Positions 34,827 to 43,446 of a stretch of DNA of 64,000 nt are shown one piece after another. The notes below the pieces were generated by a model that was not told where the DNA came from, made no database searches, and saw only the letters and a program-made list of their open reading frames with translations. How positions within the stretch are numbered: position 1 is the stretch's first letter; each line of letters begins with the position of its first letter. The stretch is from Oceanobacillus saliphilus. GTDB lineage: Bacteria > Bacillota > Bacilli > Bacillales > Amphibacillaceae. Made by a program: the position numbers and the translations under genes. The DNA lies in contig NZ_JALCZU010000007.1 in NCBI RefSeq assembly GCF_023522835.1, forward strand, positions 1 through 64,000, given 5' to 3'.

Positions 34827-35458
34827 ACATTGAACAGCTTTCATTTAACGAAGACGGACTCATTCCTGCCATTGTCCAGGATGCAAACACCGGAATCGTC
34901 TTAACATTGGCATATATGAATAATGATTCCTTACTGAAAACGATACAAACAAAGGAAACGTGGTTCTTCTCCAGAAAACGGCAGGAACTTTGGAACAAAG
35001 GGGAAACATCCGGAAATAAACAGGAAGTTAAAAAAATATCTTTCGACTGTGACGCAGATGCCCTATTGGTACAAGTATATCCGCTTGGTCCCGCCTGCCA
35101 TACAGGTGAAGAAACCTGTTTTCATCATGCGCTTTATGAAAATGAAATGCCATCCCACGATATCGTTCACCAAGTAATCGCAAGAATAAAAGATCGACGG
35201 GAAAATCCAGTTGAAGGCGCATATACTTCTTACCTTTTTGAAAAAGGAATCGATAAAATCTTGAAAAAAATTGGAGAAGAAACAACTGAAGTGGTGATTG
35301 GAGCAAAAAATAACGATAAGGAAGAACTAACAAGTGAAATATCCGATCTTACGTACCATACACTAGTCTTAATGGAATTAATGGGGATATCCATTGGCGA
35401 TGTAAAAGAAGAACTGAAGAAAAGACATATTAAAAAGGAAGGTCAAAATCGTGAGTAA
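34817..35458 (+). CDS. hisI: Bifunctional phosphoribosyl-AMP cyclohydrolase / phosphoribosyl-ATP pyrophosphohydrolase
   Basis: A 213-residue HisIE fusion. The cyclohydrolase domain (about 1-110) has [26 protein letters not shown] (in parts), [11 protein letters not shown] and the Cys/His metal site [12 protein letters not shown]. The pyrophosphatase domain (about 115-205) has the MazG-like [16 protein letters not shown] and [12 protein letters not shown]. The ATG at 34817 overlaps hisF by 10 bases, and the end overlaps hisC by 8. Confidence 0.95.
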   Translation: MEINIEQLSFNEDGLIPAIVQDANTGIVLTLAYMNNDSLLKTIQTKETWFFSRKRQELWNKGETSGNKQEVKKISFDCDADALLVQVYPLGPACHTGEETCFHHALYENEMPSHDIVHQVIARIKDRRENPVEGAYTSYLFEKGIDKILKKIGEETTEVVIGAKNNDKEELTSEISDLTYHTLVLMELMGISIGDVKEELKKRHIKKEGQNRE

Positions 35459-36506
35459 ATTTTGGAGCGAGGCTGCAAAACGATGTGAACCTTACGTTCC
35501 TGGAGAGCAAATTGACGATTCCGATATCATCAAATTGAACACAAATGAAAATCCTTATCCTCCATCTCCCAACGTCATCAGGGAGATAAAAGAGGAAGCA
35601 GACCGAAAGTTAAATCTCTATCCATCACCAACAGTTGATCGTTTAAAGAATGAGATTGCGTCACTTTATCAATTATCGCCTAGCAATATTTTCGTTGGAA
35701 ATGGATCGGATGAAATCCTTGCTTTTGCATTTATGGCTTTTTTTGATAAAAATAAAAAAATCCGTTAGCCAGCCATTTCATATAGTTTTTATCCCGTATA
35801 TTCCAAACTGTTCGACATCCCAGCTGAGGAAATTCCACTCCATGATGATTTTTCAATTCCAGTGAAAGAATTCTTTCACTCAGAGGGCGGAGTGATCTTC
35901 CCTAATCCAAATGCACCGACTAGTATTTATTTGGAACTTGATTCAGTAAAGGAAATTTTGGACAATAACCCAGATCAAATTGTTATCGTGGATGAAGCAT
36001 ATATTGACTTTGCAGACGCTTCAGCTGTTTCTCTCATTGATTCCTATGAGAATTTACTTGTCATACAGACGATGTCTAAATCTAGATCACTTGCAGGTCT
36101 TCGGGTAGGGTTCGCTATGGGGCAACCTGATTTGATTGAAGGTTTGGTCCGGATTAAAGACTCATTCAACTCCTATACACTCGACAGACTCGCTATTGCC
36201 GGGGCAGAAGCAGCCATCAAAGATACAGCGTATTTTAAAGCTACGACTGGAAAGATAGTCAAAACGAGGGAATGGACAATCACCGAGATGAGAAAAAGAG
36301 GATTTACCGTATTACCATCAAAGGCAAATTTCATTTTTGCAACACATCCAGACAATGAAGCCGGAAATCTATATTCAGCTTTAAGGGAGAATGGTATTCT
36401 TATAAGGCATTTCAGTAAAAAGCCAATCGATAATTATATCCGCGTTACAATTGGAACAGATGAGCAAATGCATACATTTTTCCACGTACTGGATACACTT
36501 ATTTAA
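35451..36506 (+). pseudogene. hisC: Histidinol-phosphate aminotransferase, interrupted by an in-frame amber stop
   Basis: The reading frame from GTG 35451 (site AAGGAAGG) to 36506 codes for a full-length PLP aminotransferase of about 351 residues, but codon 106 (35766-35768) is TAG. Upstream residues include IIKLNTNENPYPPSPNV and FVGNGSDEILAFAF. Reading through gives PAISYSFYPVYSKLFDIPAEE, then IFPNPNAPTS, VDEAYIDFAD, MSKSRSLAGLRVGF (PLP Lys near residue 210) and FIRVTIGT-like NYIRVTIGT. The frame is unbroken on both sides, so this is a single nonsense codon and not a frameshift. As read, the protein would stop after 105 residues without its active site. Confidence 0.88.
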
Positions 36507-36591
36507 AGAGAATTGGCAGTAAAGGCCATGATGCACAACTTCTATAAGCATGAACTATCCAATTACATGAAACAGATATACGAAAAATAAA

Positions 36592-36628
36592 AAGGTCTGA
36601 TTCCGGTTTTATACCAGAATCAGACCTT
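36592..36628. terminator. Bidirectional terminator between hisC and the SurA-type gene
   Basis: AAGGTCTGATTC/GAATCAGACCTT stem with a short loop. The T-run is good on the minus strand and absent on the plus strand, so it mainly ends the minus-strand gene. Confidence 0.75.
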
Positions 36629-36688
36629 GTGCTGCCTATATGAACTGTCATTCCCAGCTTTCAGAAACCGTTCACCATAAGTGGTGTT

Positions 36689-37396
36689 TTATATTAAAGT
36701 TTCCACTTCCGCAGTTTCTCTCAATTCTTCGACTTTGGCGCGCAGCTGCTCACTTTGTTTTTCGTTAACAAGTATTTCTCTTATTTGATCTTCTACTTCT
36801 TCTAATTCACCAATTTCTTCATTTTGTTCTTTCAACTGGTCATAATATTCCTGTACTTCTTCGTCAGAGACTTCGGTATCAAATTCTTCTACATATTTCA
36901 TAGTAATCATGTCATCCACAAGCTGATTTTTAAAATCTTCTTCTGTCATATTATATTGTTCCAGTAATGCGGTGAACTGCTCTTCGTTACTAGCTTCTTT
37001 AATTCTAGCCAGCTCTTCTTCCGCCTCTTCTTCTGTCACTTCAATCCCTGCTGTTTCCGCATCCTGTTTGATGAGTGTTTGCTCAATAAGAATATCAACC
37101 GTTTGATTTTGGATCATTTCCAGGTTACTGACATCTTGTCCATATTGATACATGGTTGTTTTCACCTGGCTGTAGATTGGATTATAATCCTTACCAATAA
37201 TCTCTTCACCATTTACAACCGCTACGGATGTATCATCTTCAAGTTGTTCCTCTTCCGTTATTTCAAGTTCCTGTTGTGCTTGTTCAGATGTATCGGTTCC
37301 TGTATTTTCACTTTCTTCTACATCATCATCATTGTTGCAGGCAGCTAGAGTGATGGCTAAAGTAAGTGTTGTTAACAGCATTAAAAGCTTTTTCAT
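36689..37396 (-). CDS. SurA N-terminal domain lipoprotein (PrsA-like without PPIase domain)
   Basis: A 235-residue lipoprotein. The signal peptide MKKLLMLLTTLTLAIT ends in lipobox LAAC. An acidic linker rich in Glu/Asp follows to about residue 55. VAVVNGEEIIGKDYNPIYSQV starts the SurA_N chaperone-like helical domain, with LIEQTLIKQDAE and MITMKYVEEF. No parvulin PPIase domain is present, in contrast to PrsA (about 290 residues). It is probably an extracellular folding factor. The C-terminal 50 residues look coiled-coil-like. Confidence 0.78.
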   Translation of the reverse strand: MKKLLMLLTTLTLAITLAACNNDDDVEESENTGTDTSEQAQQELEITEEEQLEDDTSVAVVNGEEIIGKDYNPIYSQVKTTMYQYGQDVSNLEMIQNQTVDILIEQTLIKQDAETAGIEVTEEEAEEELARIKEASNEEQFTALLEQYNMTEEDFKNQLVDDMITMKYVEEFDTEVSDEEVQEYYDQLKEQNEEIGELEEVEDQIREILVNEKQSEQLRAKVEELRETAEVETLI

Positions 37397-37610
37397 TAAA
37401 TTATTCCCTCATTTCTACTAAGTCTTCCTCCATTCAAACATACTTACATACTTAATATCAAGCAATAAAAGATGTCCCAATTACCGGTTAGCCTTGTCAA
37501 ATCGGGATTCCACCGGTTTATTTACATTTGGATAACAATTAAAACAGATATTTACTTACTTTTGCCTAGAATTTCATAAGGAGAAGCATTCGAAAACTAG
37601 ATTGTCACCA

Positions 37611-37676
37611 AGCCTTTCCGTGACAGCTTTCGTTGCACTTATGCGGATAGGAAAGTTTTATGCTCTCCTATCTGCG
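37611..37676 (+). repeat. Dispersed hairpin repeat, family A, copy 2
   Basis: Opens with TTGTCACCAAGCCTTTC and has a well-preserved hairpin at its end: GCGGATAGGAAAG (37643-37655) against CTCTCCTATCTGC (37663-37675), two mismatches. The rest of the gap 37397-37709 is AT-rich without a gene. Confidence 0.75.
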
Positions 37677-37707
37677 AAAAAAACGCAACCACTTGGGTTG
37701 CGTTTTT
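37675..37707 (-). terminator. Terminator of the siderophore-binding protein gene
   Basis: AACGCAACC/GGTTGCGTT stem with a T-run on the minus strand, directly after the stop. Confidence 0.85.
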
Positions 37708-37709
37708 AC

Positions 37710-38666
37710 TTAATTTAAACTGGAATCAATTTCGTTAATCATTTCTGCAACAGATACTAATCCACCACCAGAAAGATACCAGAAATCGGGATCCAAATAA
37801 TATATATTATCATTTTTATATGCTTGCGTATTTTCTACCAGTTGATTTTCAACAAGTTGCTGTGCTGAAGTATCTCCACCAACAGCAGCACTTCTATCCA
37901 CTACATACAATAGCTCCGGATCCTGTTCCATTACATATTCAAAAGTGACATTCATTCCATGTGTTGCAGCTTCAATGGATTCATCAACTGGAGCTACTCC
38001 TAGCACATCATGAATCAAACCGAAACGGGAATTGGGGCCATAAGCACTGATTTTATCATCATTTGCTAAAATAATTAGTGCCTTCTCGTCTGATGCGGCG
38101 GCCTTTTCTTTAACAGCTGTTATGGATTCTTCAATCTCAGTCAATTCTGCTTCAATTTCATCCTGAGCATCGAAAATTTCACCAACAACAGCCATATTTT
38201 CAAGGAAGGACTCCATATAGTTAGTTGGATCTACACCGAGATGAATCGTTGGTGCAATTTCTTCAAGCTGATCATGTAAACTTGCCTGACGATCTGAAAT
38301 GATAATTAAATCAGGGTTCATAGACGCAATTTTTTCAAAATCAGGTTCTTTTAGACTTCCGATATTTTCATAATCATCACTTGCATATTTTTCCAAGTAA
38401 GTCGGAATTGTTCCTGATTGGGCAACTCCCGCCACTTCAACACCGATTTTATCCAACGTATCTAAAATACCAAAATCAAAAACCACTATATTTTTAGGGT
38501 TTTTTGGTACTTCTCTCTCTCCAAGTCCGTGTGAAACTGTAACCGTTTCATTGCCAGCATCATCTCCTGAAGCGTTGGCAGCACCTTCGTCAGTAGTATC
38601 TGATACGCAGGCCGCCATAAATAGAACTAATAAACTCATTACGAGTATTAGCGACAATTTCTTCAT
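37710..38666 (-). CDS. Siderophore-binding lipoprotein, YclQ-like
   Basis: A 318-residue family-8 (FhuD/BtuF-type) lipoprotein. The signal peptide ends in lipobox LFMAAC. The mature part has KNIVVFDFGILDTLDKIGV, then EPDFEKIASMNPDLIIISDRQ and a C-terminal LSGGGLVSVAEMINEI. Gene order and sequence resemble B. subtilis YclNOPQ, which imports petrobactin-type catecholate siderophores. It is last in the cluster, 358 bases after the ATPase gene, and may be separately transcribed. The precise siderophore is not proven. Confidence 0.85.
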   Translation of the reverse strand: MKKLSLILVMSLLVLFMAACVSDTTDEGAANASGDDAGNETVTVSHGLGEREVPKNPKNIVVFDFGILDTLDKIGVEVAGVAQSGTIPTYLEKYASDDYENIGSLKEPDFEKIASMNPDLIIISDRQASLHDQLEEIAPTIHLGVDPTNYMESFLENMAVVGEIFDAQDEIEAELTEIEESITAVKEKAAASDEKALIILANDDKISAYGPNSRFGLIHDVLGVAPVDESIEAATHGMNVTFEYVMEQDPELLYVVDRSAAVGGDTSAQQLVENQLVENTQAYKNDNIYYLDPDFWYLSGGGLVSVAEMINEIDSSLN

Positions 38667-39024
38667 ATAATTTAACTCCTTCTGTTTTTAAAATATATTA
38701 TTTAAAATAACGAATGATTCATAAATATATGGAAACAGATTGAAAACCACTATGGTTAGCAAATGAAGGGCAAAGATTTTTCCAGCAAATGAGCTGTTAT
38801 ATTTATGTTCCTGTAATGTTGAGCGCTCAAAACATCCCGGAATCTATTGTTTATTTAGGCAAAATCATTTACCAAATCAACTAGATGAGGTAAACTAAGG
38901 TTAGGTGTTGCTCCTTTATAATGGTTTTGTCAATTTGACCATTCCATTATAAGGGGCTTTTTTTTGCCTTCATTTGCTGACTTCTCCCATATTCGTTTCC
39001 CACACATATCCTGTTTCATCGTTA
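38667..39024 (+). terminator. Gap with a strong plus-oriented hairpin and T-run (38910-38965)
   Basis: CTTTATAATGG (to 38924) pairs with CCATTATAAG (from 38944), and the stem ends in GGGGC followed by eight T on the plus strand. No plus-strand gene lies upstream of it. On the minus strand the hairpin has no T-run behind it. The rest of the gap shows no coding sequence. Confidence 0.6.
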
Positions 39025-39780
39025 TTAGAAATACACACAAATACGTCTGTCATCAATTTCCTTGATGTCAATATCCATATCGTAAATTTCTTTAAGCACA
39101 CATTTGTCAATTACATCACATGTGCGACCCTGTTTCACAATTTTACCATCCTTCAGTGCTACGATATGATCGGAATAACATGATGCAAAGTTAATATCAT
39201 GAATAACGAGAAGAATGGTTTTACCCATCTCATTTACAAGCTTACGCAATGTTTTCATGATTTGTACGGAATGACGCATATCCAGATTGTTCAGTGGTTC
39301 ATCAAGTAAAATATATTCGGTATCCTGTGCGATGACCATTGCAATATGTGCGCGTTGGCGCTGTCCACCACTTAATTCATCCAAATATTTATCCTGCATC
39401 TCACGAAGTTCCATATAATCAATGGCTTCATCAATTTTAGCCTCATCTTCTTTTGTTAATTTCCCCTGTGAATAAGGGAAACGTCCAAAGGATACGAGTT
39501 CACGAATAGTCAATTTAAGATTTATTGCATTGGATTGCTTTAAGATGGAAATCTTTTTAGCCAATTCGTTGTTTTTGGTATGCAATATATCCTCGCCATC
39601 AATTGTAATGGCACCATTATCTTTTGCTATTAATCGGCTGATCATGGAGATTAACGTACTTTTCCCGGCACCATTTGGACCGATAAAAGAAGTGATTGTT
39701 CCTTTTTCTATTTCAAGAGAAACATCGTCGATTACTTTCTTTTTGTTATATGATTTAAAAACATTTTTCAAATCTACCAT
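39025..39780 (-). CDS. Siderophore ABC importer ATPase, YclP-like
   Basis: A 251-residue iron-siderophore-type ATPase. Walker A is GPNGAGKST, the signature is LSGGQRQRAHIAMVIAQD, Walker B is YILLDEPLNNLD, and the switch His is in LVIHDINFA. The start MVDLKNVFKSYNKK overlaps the upstream permease by 7 bases. Order permease-permease-ATPase-binding protein equals yclNOPQ. Confidence 0.87.
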   Translation of the reverse strand: MVDLKNVFKSYNKKKVIDDVSLEIEKGTITSFIGPNGAGKSTLISMISRLIAKDNGAITIDGEDILHTKNNELAKKISILKQSNAINLKLTIRELVSFGRFPYSQGKLTKEDEAKIDEAIDYMELREMQDKYLDELSGGQRQRAHIAMVIAQDTEYILLDEPLNNLDMRHSVQIMKTLRKLVNEMGKTILLVIHDINFASCYSDHIVALKDGKIVKQGRTCDVIDKCVLKEIYDMDIDIKEIDDRRICVYF

Positions 39781-40724
39781 TTTTTATTCTCCTTTAACAA
39801 AAGATATATAAAGTAAACGCCACCGATAAAATTAATGATGACACTGATTGTTGTGTTGAACGTGAATACTTTTTCCACTATGAATTGCCCACCCAGTAAA
39901 GCTATCAAGCTTATGAAAACTGAGCTGAGTATAATATAGAAATGACGATAGGTCTTCATGAATTCGTATGCAAGGTTTACAACGAGCAAACCAAGGAACG
40001 TAATCGGACCAATCAGTGCAGTGGACACAGATATTAATATAGCTACAATAATCAATAATCGCTTAACTACATACTCATAAGGAACTCCAAGATTTATTGC
40101 CTCATCTTTCCCCAATGCGATTACATCCAAATATTTATAAAAACGCATGAAGTAGAGCATAACCAATGCGAGAATAATAACTGAAACATACACCAAATCT
40201 GTATTCACATTGTTGATGCTTGCAAACATCTGATCCTGGGCAATCATAAACTCATTCGGGTCAATAAGTACCTGCATAAAGTCCGTAAAGCTTCCAAAGA
40301 ATGTACCGAGGATCATTCCAATTAAAAGCAGAAAATAAATATTGTTCTTTTCTCCCTGAAACAAGAAACGGTACAACAGTAAAGAGAATAGAACCATAAT
40401 GCCAATGGAAATAAGATAATTGATTTCACTATTCATCATAACAAGTGAATTTGCACCGAAAATGAAAACGATAAATGTTTGAATTAACATATACAGGGAA
40501 TCGAGACCCAGTACACTTGGTGTCAGAATTCGATTGTTTGTAATTGTCATAAAGACGACAGTTGCAAAAGCAATTGCGCCACCGGTGAGGATAATGGCAA
40601 AGACTTTAATAAATCGTCTTGGTAATATATATTCAATATTTCCGCTCAAATCATAAAAGATGTATAACAATGCTAGCAAGAATGCGATTACGGCGAGTAT
40701 AATTGTTTTCTTTTTATAACCCAT
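39774..40724 (-). CDS. Siderophore ABC importer permease, YclO-like
   Basis: A 316-residue FecCD-family permease with about nine membrane segments. It begins KKKTIILAVIAFLLALLYIFYDL, and ALIGPITFLGLLVVNLAYE is the conserved FecCD region with the G-P-x-x-F-x-G-L motif. It overlaps the first permease by 11 bases and the ATPase by 7. Confidence 0.86.
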   Translation of the reverse strand: MGYKKKTIILAVIAFLLALLYIFYDLSGNIEYILPRRFIKVFAIILTGGAIAFATVVFMTITNNRILTPSVLGLDSLYMLIQTFIVFIFGANSLVMMNSEINYLISIGIMVLFSLLLYRFLFQGEKNNIYFLLLIGMILGTFFGSFTDFMQVLIDPNEFMIAQDQMFASINNVNTDLVYVSVIILALVMLYFMRFYKYLDVIALGKDEAINLGVPYEYVVKRLLIIVAILISVSTALIGPITFLGLLVVNLAYEFMKTYRHFYIILSSVFISLIALLGGQFIVEKVFTFNTTISVIINFIGGVYFIYLLLKENKKW

Positions 40725-41667
40725 ATTTTTTTCTCCTTAATAATAGATAGATGAATATTCCACTACCTATAACCCCAACGGTCAAGCTGATTGGAATTTC
40801 ATAAGGATAAATAATTACTCTACCGATGATGTCGCAAAACAATACAAATACAGCACCTAGCAATGCGGTATGTAACAACGTCCTCTTTAAATGGTCTCCC
40901 TGATAGATGGTAACAATGTTCGGTATAATTAACCCAAGAAACGGTATGACACCGACTGCCAATACGACGGACGCCGTAACTAACGCACTTATTACCAGTC
41001 CAAGATTGACTACTTGACGGTAGTTGAGCCCGAGGTTTTTTGAAAAATCCTCTCCCATTCCTGCAATGGTAAACTTATTGGCATAAATGTACGCCAATAA
41101 CAGGATCGGAATACTTATAAACATCAATTCATAATTCCCACTCATAATCATAGAGAAATCGCCTTGCATCCAGGATGCCATATTTTGTATAAGATCATTT
41201 TGATAGGCAAAGAAAGTGGATATGGAACTGATGATATTACCGAACATTAACCCAATTAAGGGAATAAATATTGCATCCTTGAATTTAATTTTCTCAAGGA
41301 TTTTCATGAATAAAAACGTCCCCAGCAGGGCGAAAGCGAAAGAAACAAGCATTTTTTGTAAAGGTGTTGCAGCTGTGAAAACCATCATGGAAACAAGAAT
41401 ACCCAGTCTTGCAGCGTCCAAAGTACCCGCAGTTGTAGGTGAAACAAACTTGTTTCTGCTTAGTTGCTGCATGATCAGCCCAACAATACTCATGCTCATT
41501 CCAGCGATAATGATACTGAACAGTCGCGGAATTCTACTCACCAGCATGACCTGCTGTTGAGATTCTGTCAGATTAAATATGTCCAAGGGTGTTATGTCAG
41601 AAACACCTATAAAAAGCGATGCTATGGATAGAACAACTAATGCTAAAATTAAATATCTTATCTTCAT
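40714..41667 (-). CDS. Siderophore ABC importer permease, YclN-like
   Basis: A 317-residue FecCD-family permease, first gene of the importer. SRIPRLFSIIIAGMSMSIVGLIMQQLSRN is the N-terminal family motif (R-x-P-R-x), and VGVIPFLGLIIPNIV is the later one. The ATG at 41667 has GGGAGAAGGG upstream. A SigA promoter and a Fur box lie 150-210 bases upstream. Confidence 0.87.
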   Translation of the reverse strand: MKIRYLILALVVLSIASLFIGVSDITPLDIFNLTESQQQVMLVSRIPRLFSIIIAGMSMSIVGLIMQQLSRNKFVSPTTAGTLDAARLGILVSMMVFTAATPLQKMLVSFAFALLGTFLFMKILEKIKFKDAIFIPLIGLMFGNIISSISTFFAYQNDLIQNMASWMQGDFSMIMSGNYELMFISIPILLLAYIYANKFTIAGMGEDFSKNLGLNYRQVVNLGLVISALVTASVVLAVGVIPFLGLIIPNIVTIYQGDHLKRTLLHTALLGAVFVLFCDIIGRVIIYPYEIPISLTVGVIGSGIFIYLLLRRKKYGL

Positions 41668-41817
41668 AGACTGCCCTTCTCCCTGGAAAAATCACTGCAG
41701 CTTCTTTACATAGATGCATTGGCTTTCAGCAATTCCCCAGTATCCCCAAAGTTGTAAACACTATTTGCATAGTGTTATTAATAATTATTATTACCTTTAA
41801 CTAACTCTAAATAAGAA

Positions 41818-41832
41818 TGATATTCATTATCA
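41818..41832. promoter_or_regulatory. Fur box of the YclNOPQ-like cluster
   Basis: TGATATTCATTATCA matches the 7-1-7 Fur consensus TGATAATNATTATCA with one mismatch. It lies just downstream of the promoter, where bound Fur-Fe would block transcription. Confidence 0.85.
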
Positions 41833-41849
41833 ATTAGACTTACAATCTC

Positions 41850-41877
41850 AGTATAACAGAATTACAGAAACCGTCAA
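41850..41877 (-). promoter_or_regulatory. SigA promoter of the YclNOPQ-like cluster
   Basis: TTGACG, 16 bases, TATACT on the minus strand; the Fur box starts about 18 bases past the -10. Confidence 0.75.
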
Positions 41878-41915
41878 TAAAAAATAGGCTTTATTTTCAG
41901 TGAATAATGGAACCA

Positions 41916-41955
41916 TAAAAACATACCGTGAATATATTTCCTCACGGTATGTTTT
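41916..41955 (-). terminator. Terminator of the DsbA-family gene
   Basis: AAACATACCGTGA/TCACGGTATGTTT, 13-bp stem with a T-run on the minus strand. Confidence 0.88.
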
Positions 41956-41959
41956 AACA

Positions 41960-42679
41960 TTAATTATTTACATCGCAGCCTTCATCCGTACAATAGGTTG
42001 TTTCTGATTTTTTCGGATTCAATGATTTTAATACCGGTTTTTCTACCTCTTCTTTCCACACTTTTTCAAACACTTCAAGAAATACTTCTTCAGGCTGCGC
42101 TCCCGAGATGGCATATTTCTCATTAAATACAAAGAAAGGCACACCTTGAACGCCAATTTGTTTCGCAACATCAATATCCTCGTTCACTCTATTCTTGTAC
42201 TTATCAGAGTGTACTACTTCTTCAACCTCTTTTGTATCCAACCCAACTTCACCAGCAAGCCTGATTAATGTATCTGGGTCACTCATAAGCTCTGATTCGG
42301 TAAAATAGGCGTATAGAAATCTTTCTGTGATTTCCTTTCCTTTTCCCTGTTCATCAGCATATTTCGCCACACGATGGGCATCAAACGTATTTGCATATTT
42401 CATATCATCGAAATTGTATGTCAGTCCTACACTTGCCGCCTGCTGACCAACTTGCTGATTCATGACTTTCACTTGTTCCAAAGGCATTCCTTTTAACTGA
42501 GAAAATGTTTCATAAAAATCTTTTCCAGGTATATGCTTTGCGGACGGATCAAGCTGATAACTTTTATATTCTACTGTTACGTTTTCGCGGTGCGGAAACT
42601 GCTCCATAGCATTTTCCAGCTTTCGTTTCCCAATATAACAGAATGGACAAACAAAATCTGACCAAACTTCAATCTTCAT
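41960..42679 (-). CDS. DsbA-family oxidoreductase, FrnE-like
   Basis: A 239-residue thioredoxin-fold protein without a signal peptide, so cytosolic. It begins MKIEVWSDFVCPFCYIGKRK with a C-P-F-C active site at residues 11-14, and has GVQGVPFFVFNEKYAISGAQP with the cis-Pro. It carries an additional C-terminal YCTDEGC. FrnE-type proteins belong to the 2-hydroxychromene-2-carboxylate isomerase/DsbA superfamily and act in thiol redox processes. The ATG at 42679 follows AGAGGGGTG. Single gene with a terminator. Confidence 0.87.
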   Translation of the reverse strand: MKIEVWSDFVCPFCYIGKRKLENAMEQFPHRENVTVEYKSYQLDPSAKHIPGKDFYETFSQLKGMPLEQVKVMNQQVGQQAASVGLTYNFDDMKYANTFDAHRVAKYADEQGKGKEITERFLYAYFTESELMSDPDTLIRLAGEVGLDTKEVEEVVHSDKYKNRVNEDIDVAKQIGVQGVPFFVFNEKYAISGAQPEEVFLEVFEKVWKEEVEKPVLKSLNPKKSETTYCTDEGCDVNN

Positions 42680-42839
42680 TAGAAACACCCCTCTTTCTTA
42701 AAATATTGTAGCACAGCACAAACTTTAGAGGAAAACAATGTGCTTCAATCAATAGCGGAAACGACTAGTCCATCGGCTTAAGTGTGTTAGGTCGGGGAAG
42801 AAGTTAATATGCCATACCGGGTTTATTTGCCGTTTCTGC

Positions 42840-42868
42840 AAAAAAAGACTACCCTTGTCGTAGTCTTC
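42840..42868 (-). terminator. Terminator of the ydaT-like gene
   Basis: AAGACTAC/GTAGTCTT stem, 7-base loop and seven T on the minus strand. Confidence 0.87.
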
Positions 42869-42874
42869 CTTCAT

Positions 42875-43330
42875 TTACTGATTATATGATTGTTTATTCT
42901 GTACCGAGCCATCCTGCTTATAAATGGTTAATGAGCTTCCTTTGTTCTTAGCAATTTCCCGAGCGCGCTTCATTGCTTCATCTTTGTTAGCAAAAACTTC
43001 ACTGGCACGTTTGGCTCCGCTTGATTTTACCGCCCAACCATCCTCATGCGCAACAACTTCTTGCCCTTCTTCCAAACGTTCAGGATTGCTTTGGTACTTT
43101 CTCCCTTCCTTCGAACGTTGGGTAGGTTTTCCTTGTTGTTTATAGTCACTAACTTCATCATTTGATGCATTTTCACGCCATTCCTTTGCTTGCTCAATAG
43201 CTATTGGAATGGCACGCCCTTCTTCATAGCCTTCATCGACCATGGCATTGGCAATATCGATTGCTTTCTTTTTTGTAACTTCATTTAGATTTTTCATTGA
43301 AGATGGATAGTCGTCCATCGTCCACGGCAT
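42875..43330 (-). CDS. ydaT: YdaT-like general stress protein (N-terminal YdaT region plus DUF2188)
   Basis: A 151-residue hydrophilic protein. The N-terminal half, MPWTMDDYPSSMKNL then KKAIDIANAMVDEGYEEGRA and IPIAIEQAKEW, closely resembles B. subtilis YdaT as remembered. The C-terminal half (about 85-145), VVAHEDGWAVKSSGAKRASEVF and KDEAMKRAREIAKNKGSSL, is a DUF2188 domain. YdaT is a SigB-regulon protein of unknown activity. A SigB-like promoter lies upstream here. The ATG at 43330 follows AAAAAAGGAGAG. Confidence 0.83.
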   Translation of the reverse strand: MPWTMDDYPSSMKNLNEVTKKKAIDIANAMVDEGYEEGRAIPIAIEQAKEWRENASNDEVSDYKQQGKPTQRSKEGRKYQSNPERLEEGQEVVAHEDGWAVKSSGAKRASEVFANKDEAMKRAREIAKNKGSSLTIYKQDGSVQNKQSYNQ

Positions 43331-43358
43331 GATATATCTCTCCTTTTTTACATTACTA

Positions 43359-43384
43359 GTACCCGTGATTCAGACGGTAAAAAC
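43359..43384 (-). promoter_or_regulatory. SigB-type promoter of ydaT
   Basis: GTTTTT, 14 bases, GGGTAC on the minus strand; four of six and five of six matches to SigB boxes, 29 bases before the start codon. Confidence 0.5.
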
Positions 43385-43409
43385 CCAAGTATATGAAACA
43401 TTAACAGAT

Positions 43410-43446
43410 AAAAAACAGCTAAGGCCAAATTTGGCTTTAGCTGTTT
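43410..43446 (-). terminator. Terminator overlapping the end of fni
   Basis: AAAACAGCTAA-GCCAAA/TTTGGC-TTAGCTGTTTT stem with a T-run on the minus strand; the fni stop codon lies in one arm. Confidence 0.88.

Noticed and set aside
35650-35865. Apparent frameshift in hisC (open frame in another phase over the gap)
   Set aside because: The codons before and after the TAG are in the same frame and both read as HisC, so it is a nonsense codon; the other frame is a by-product.
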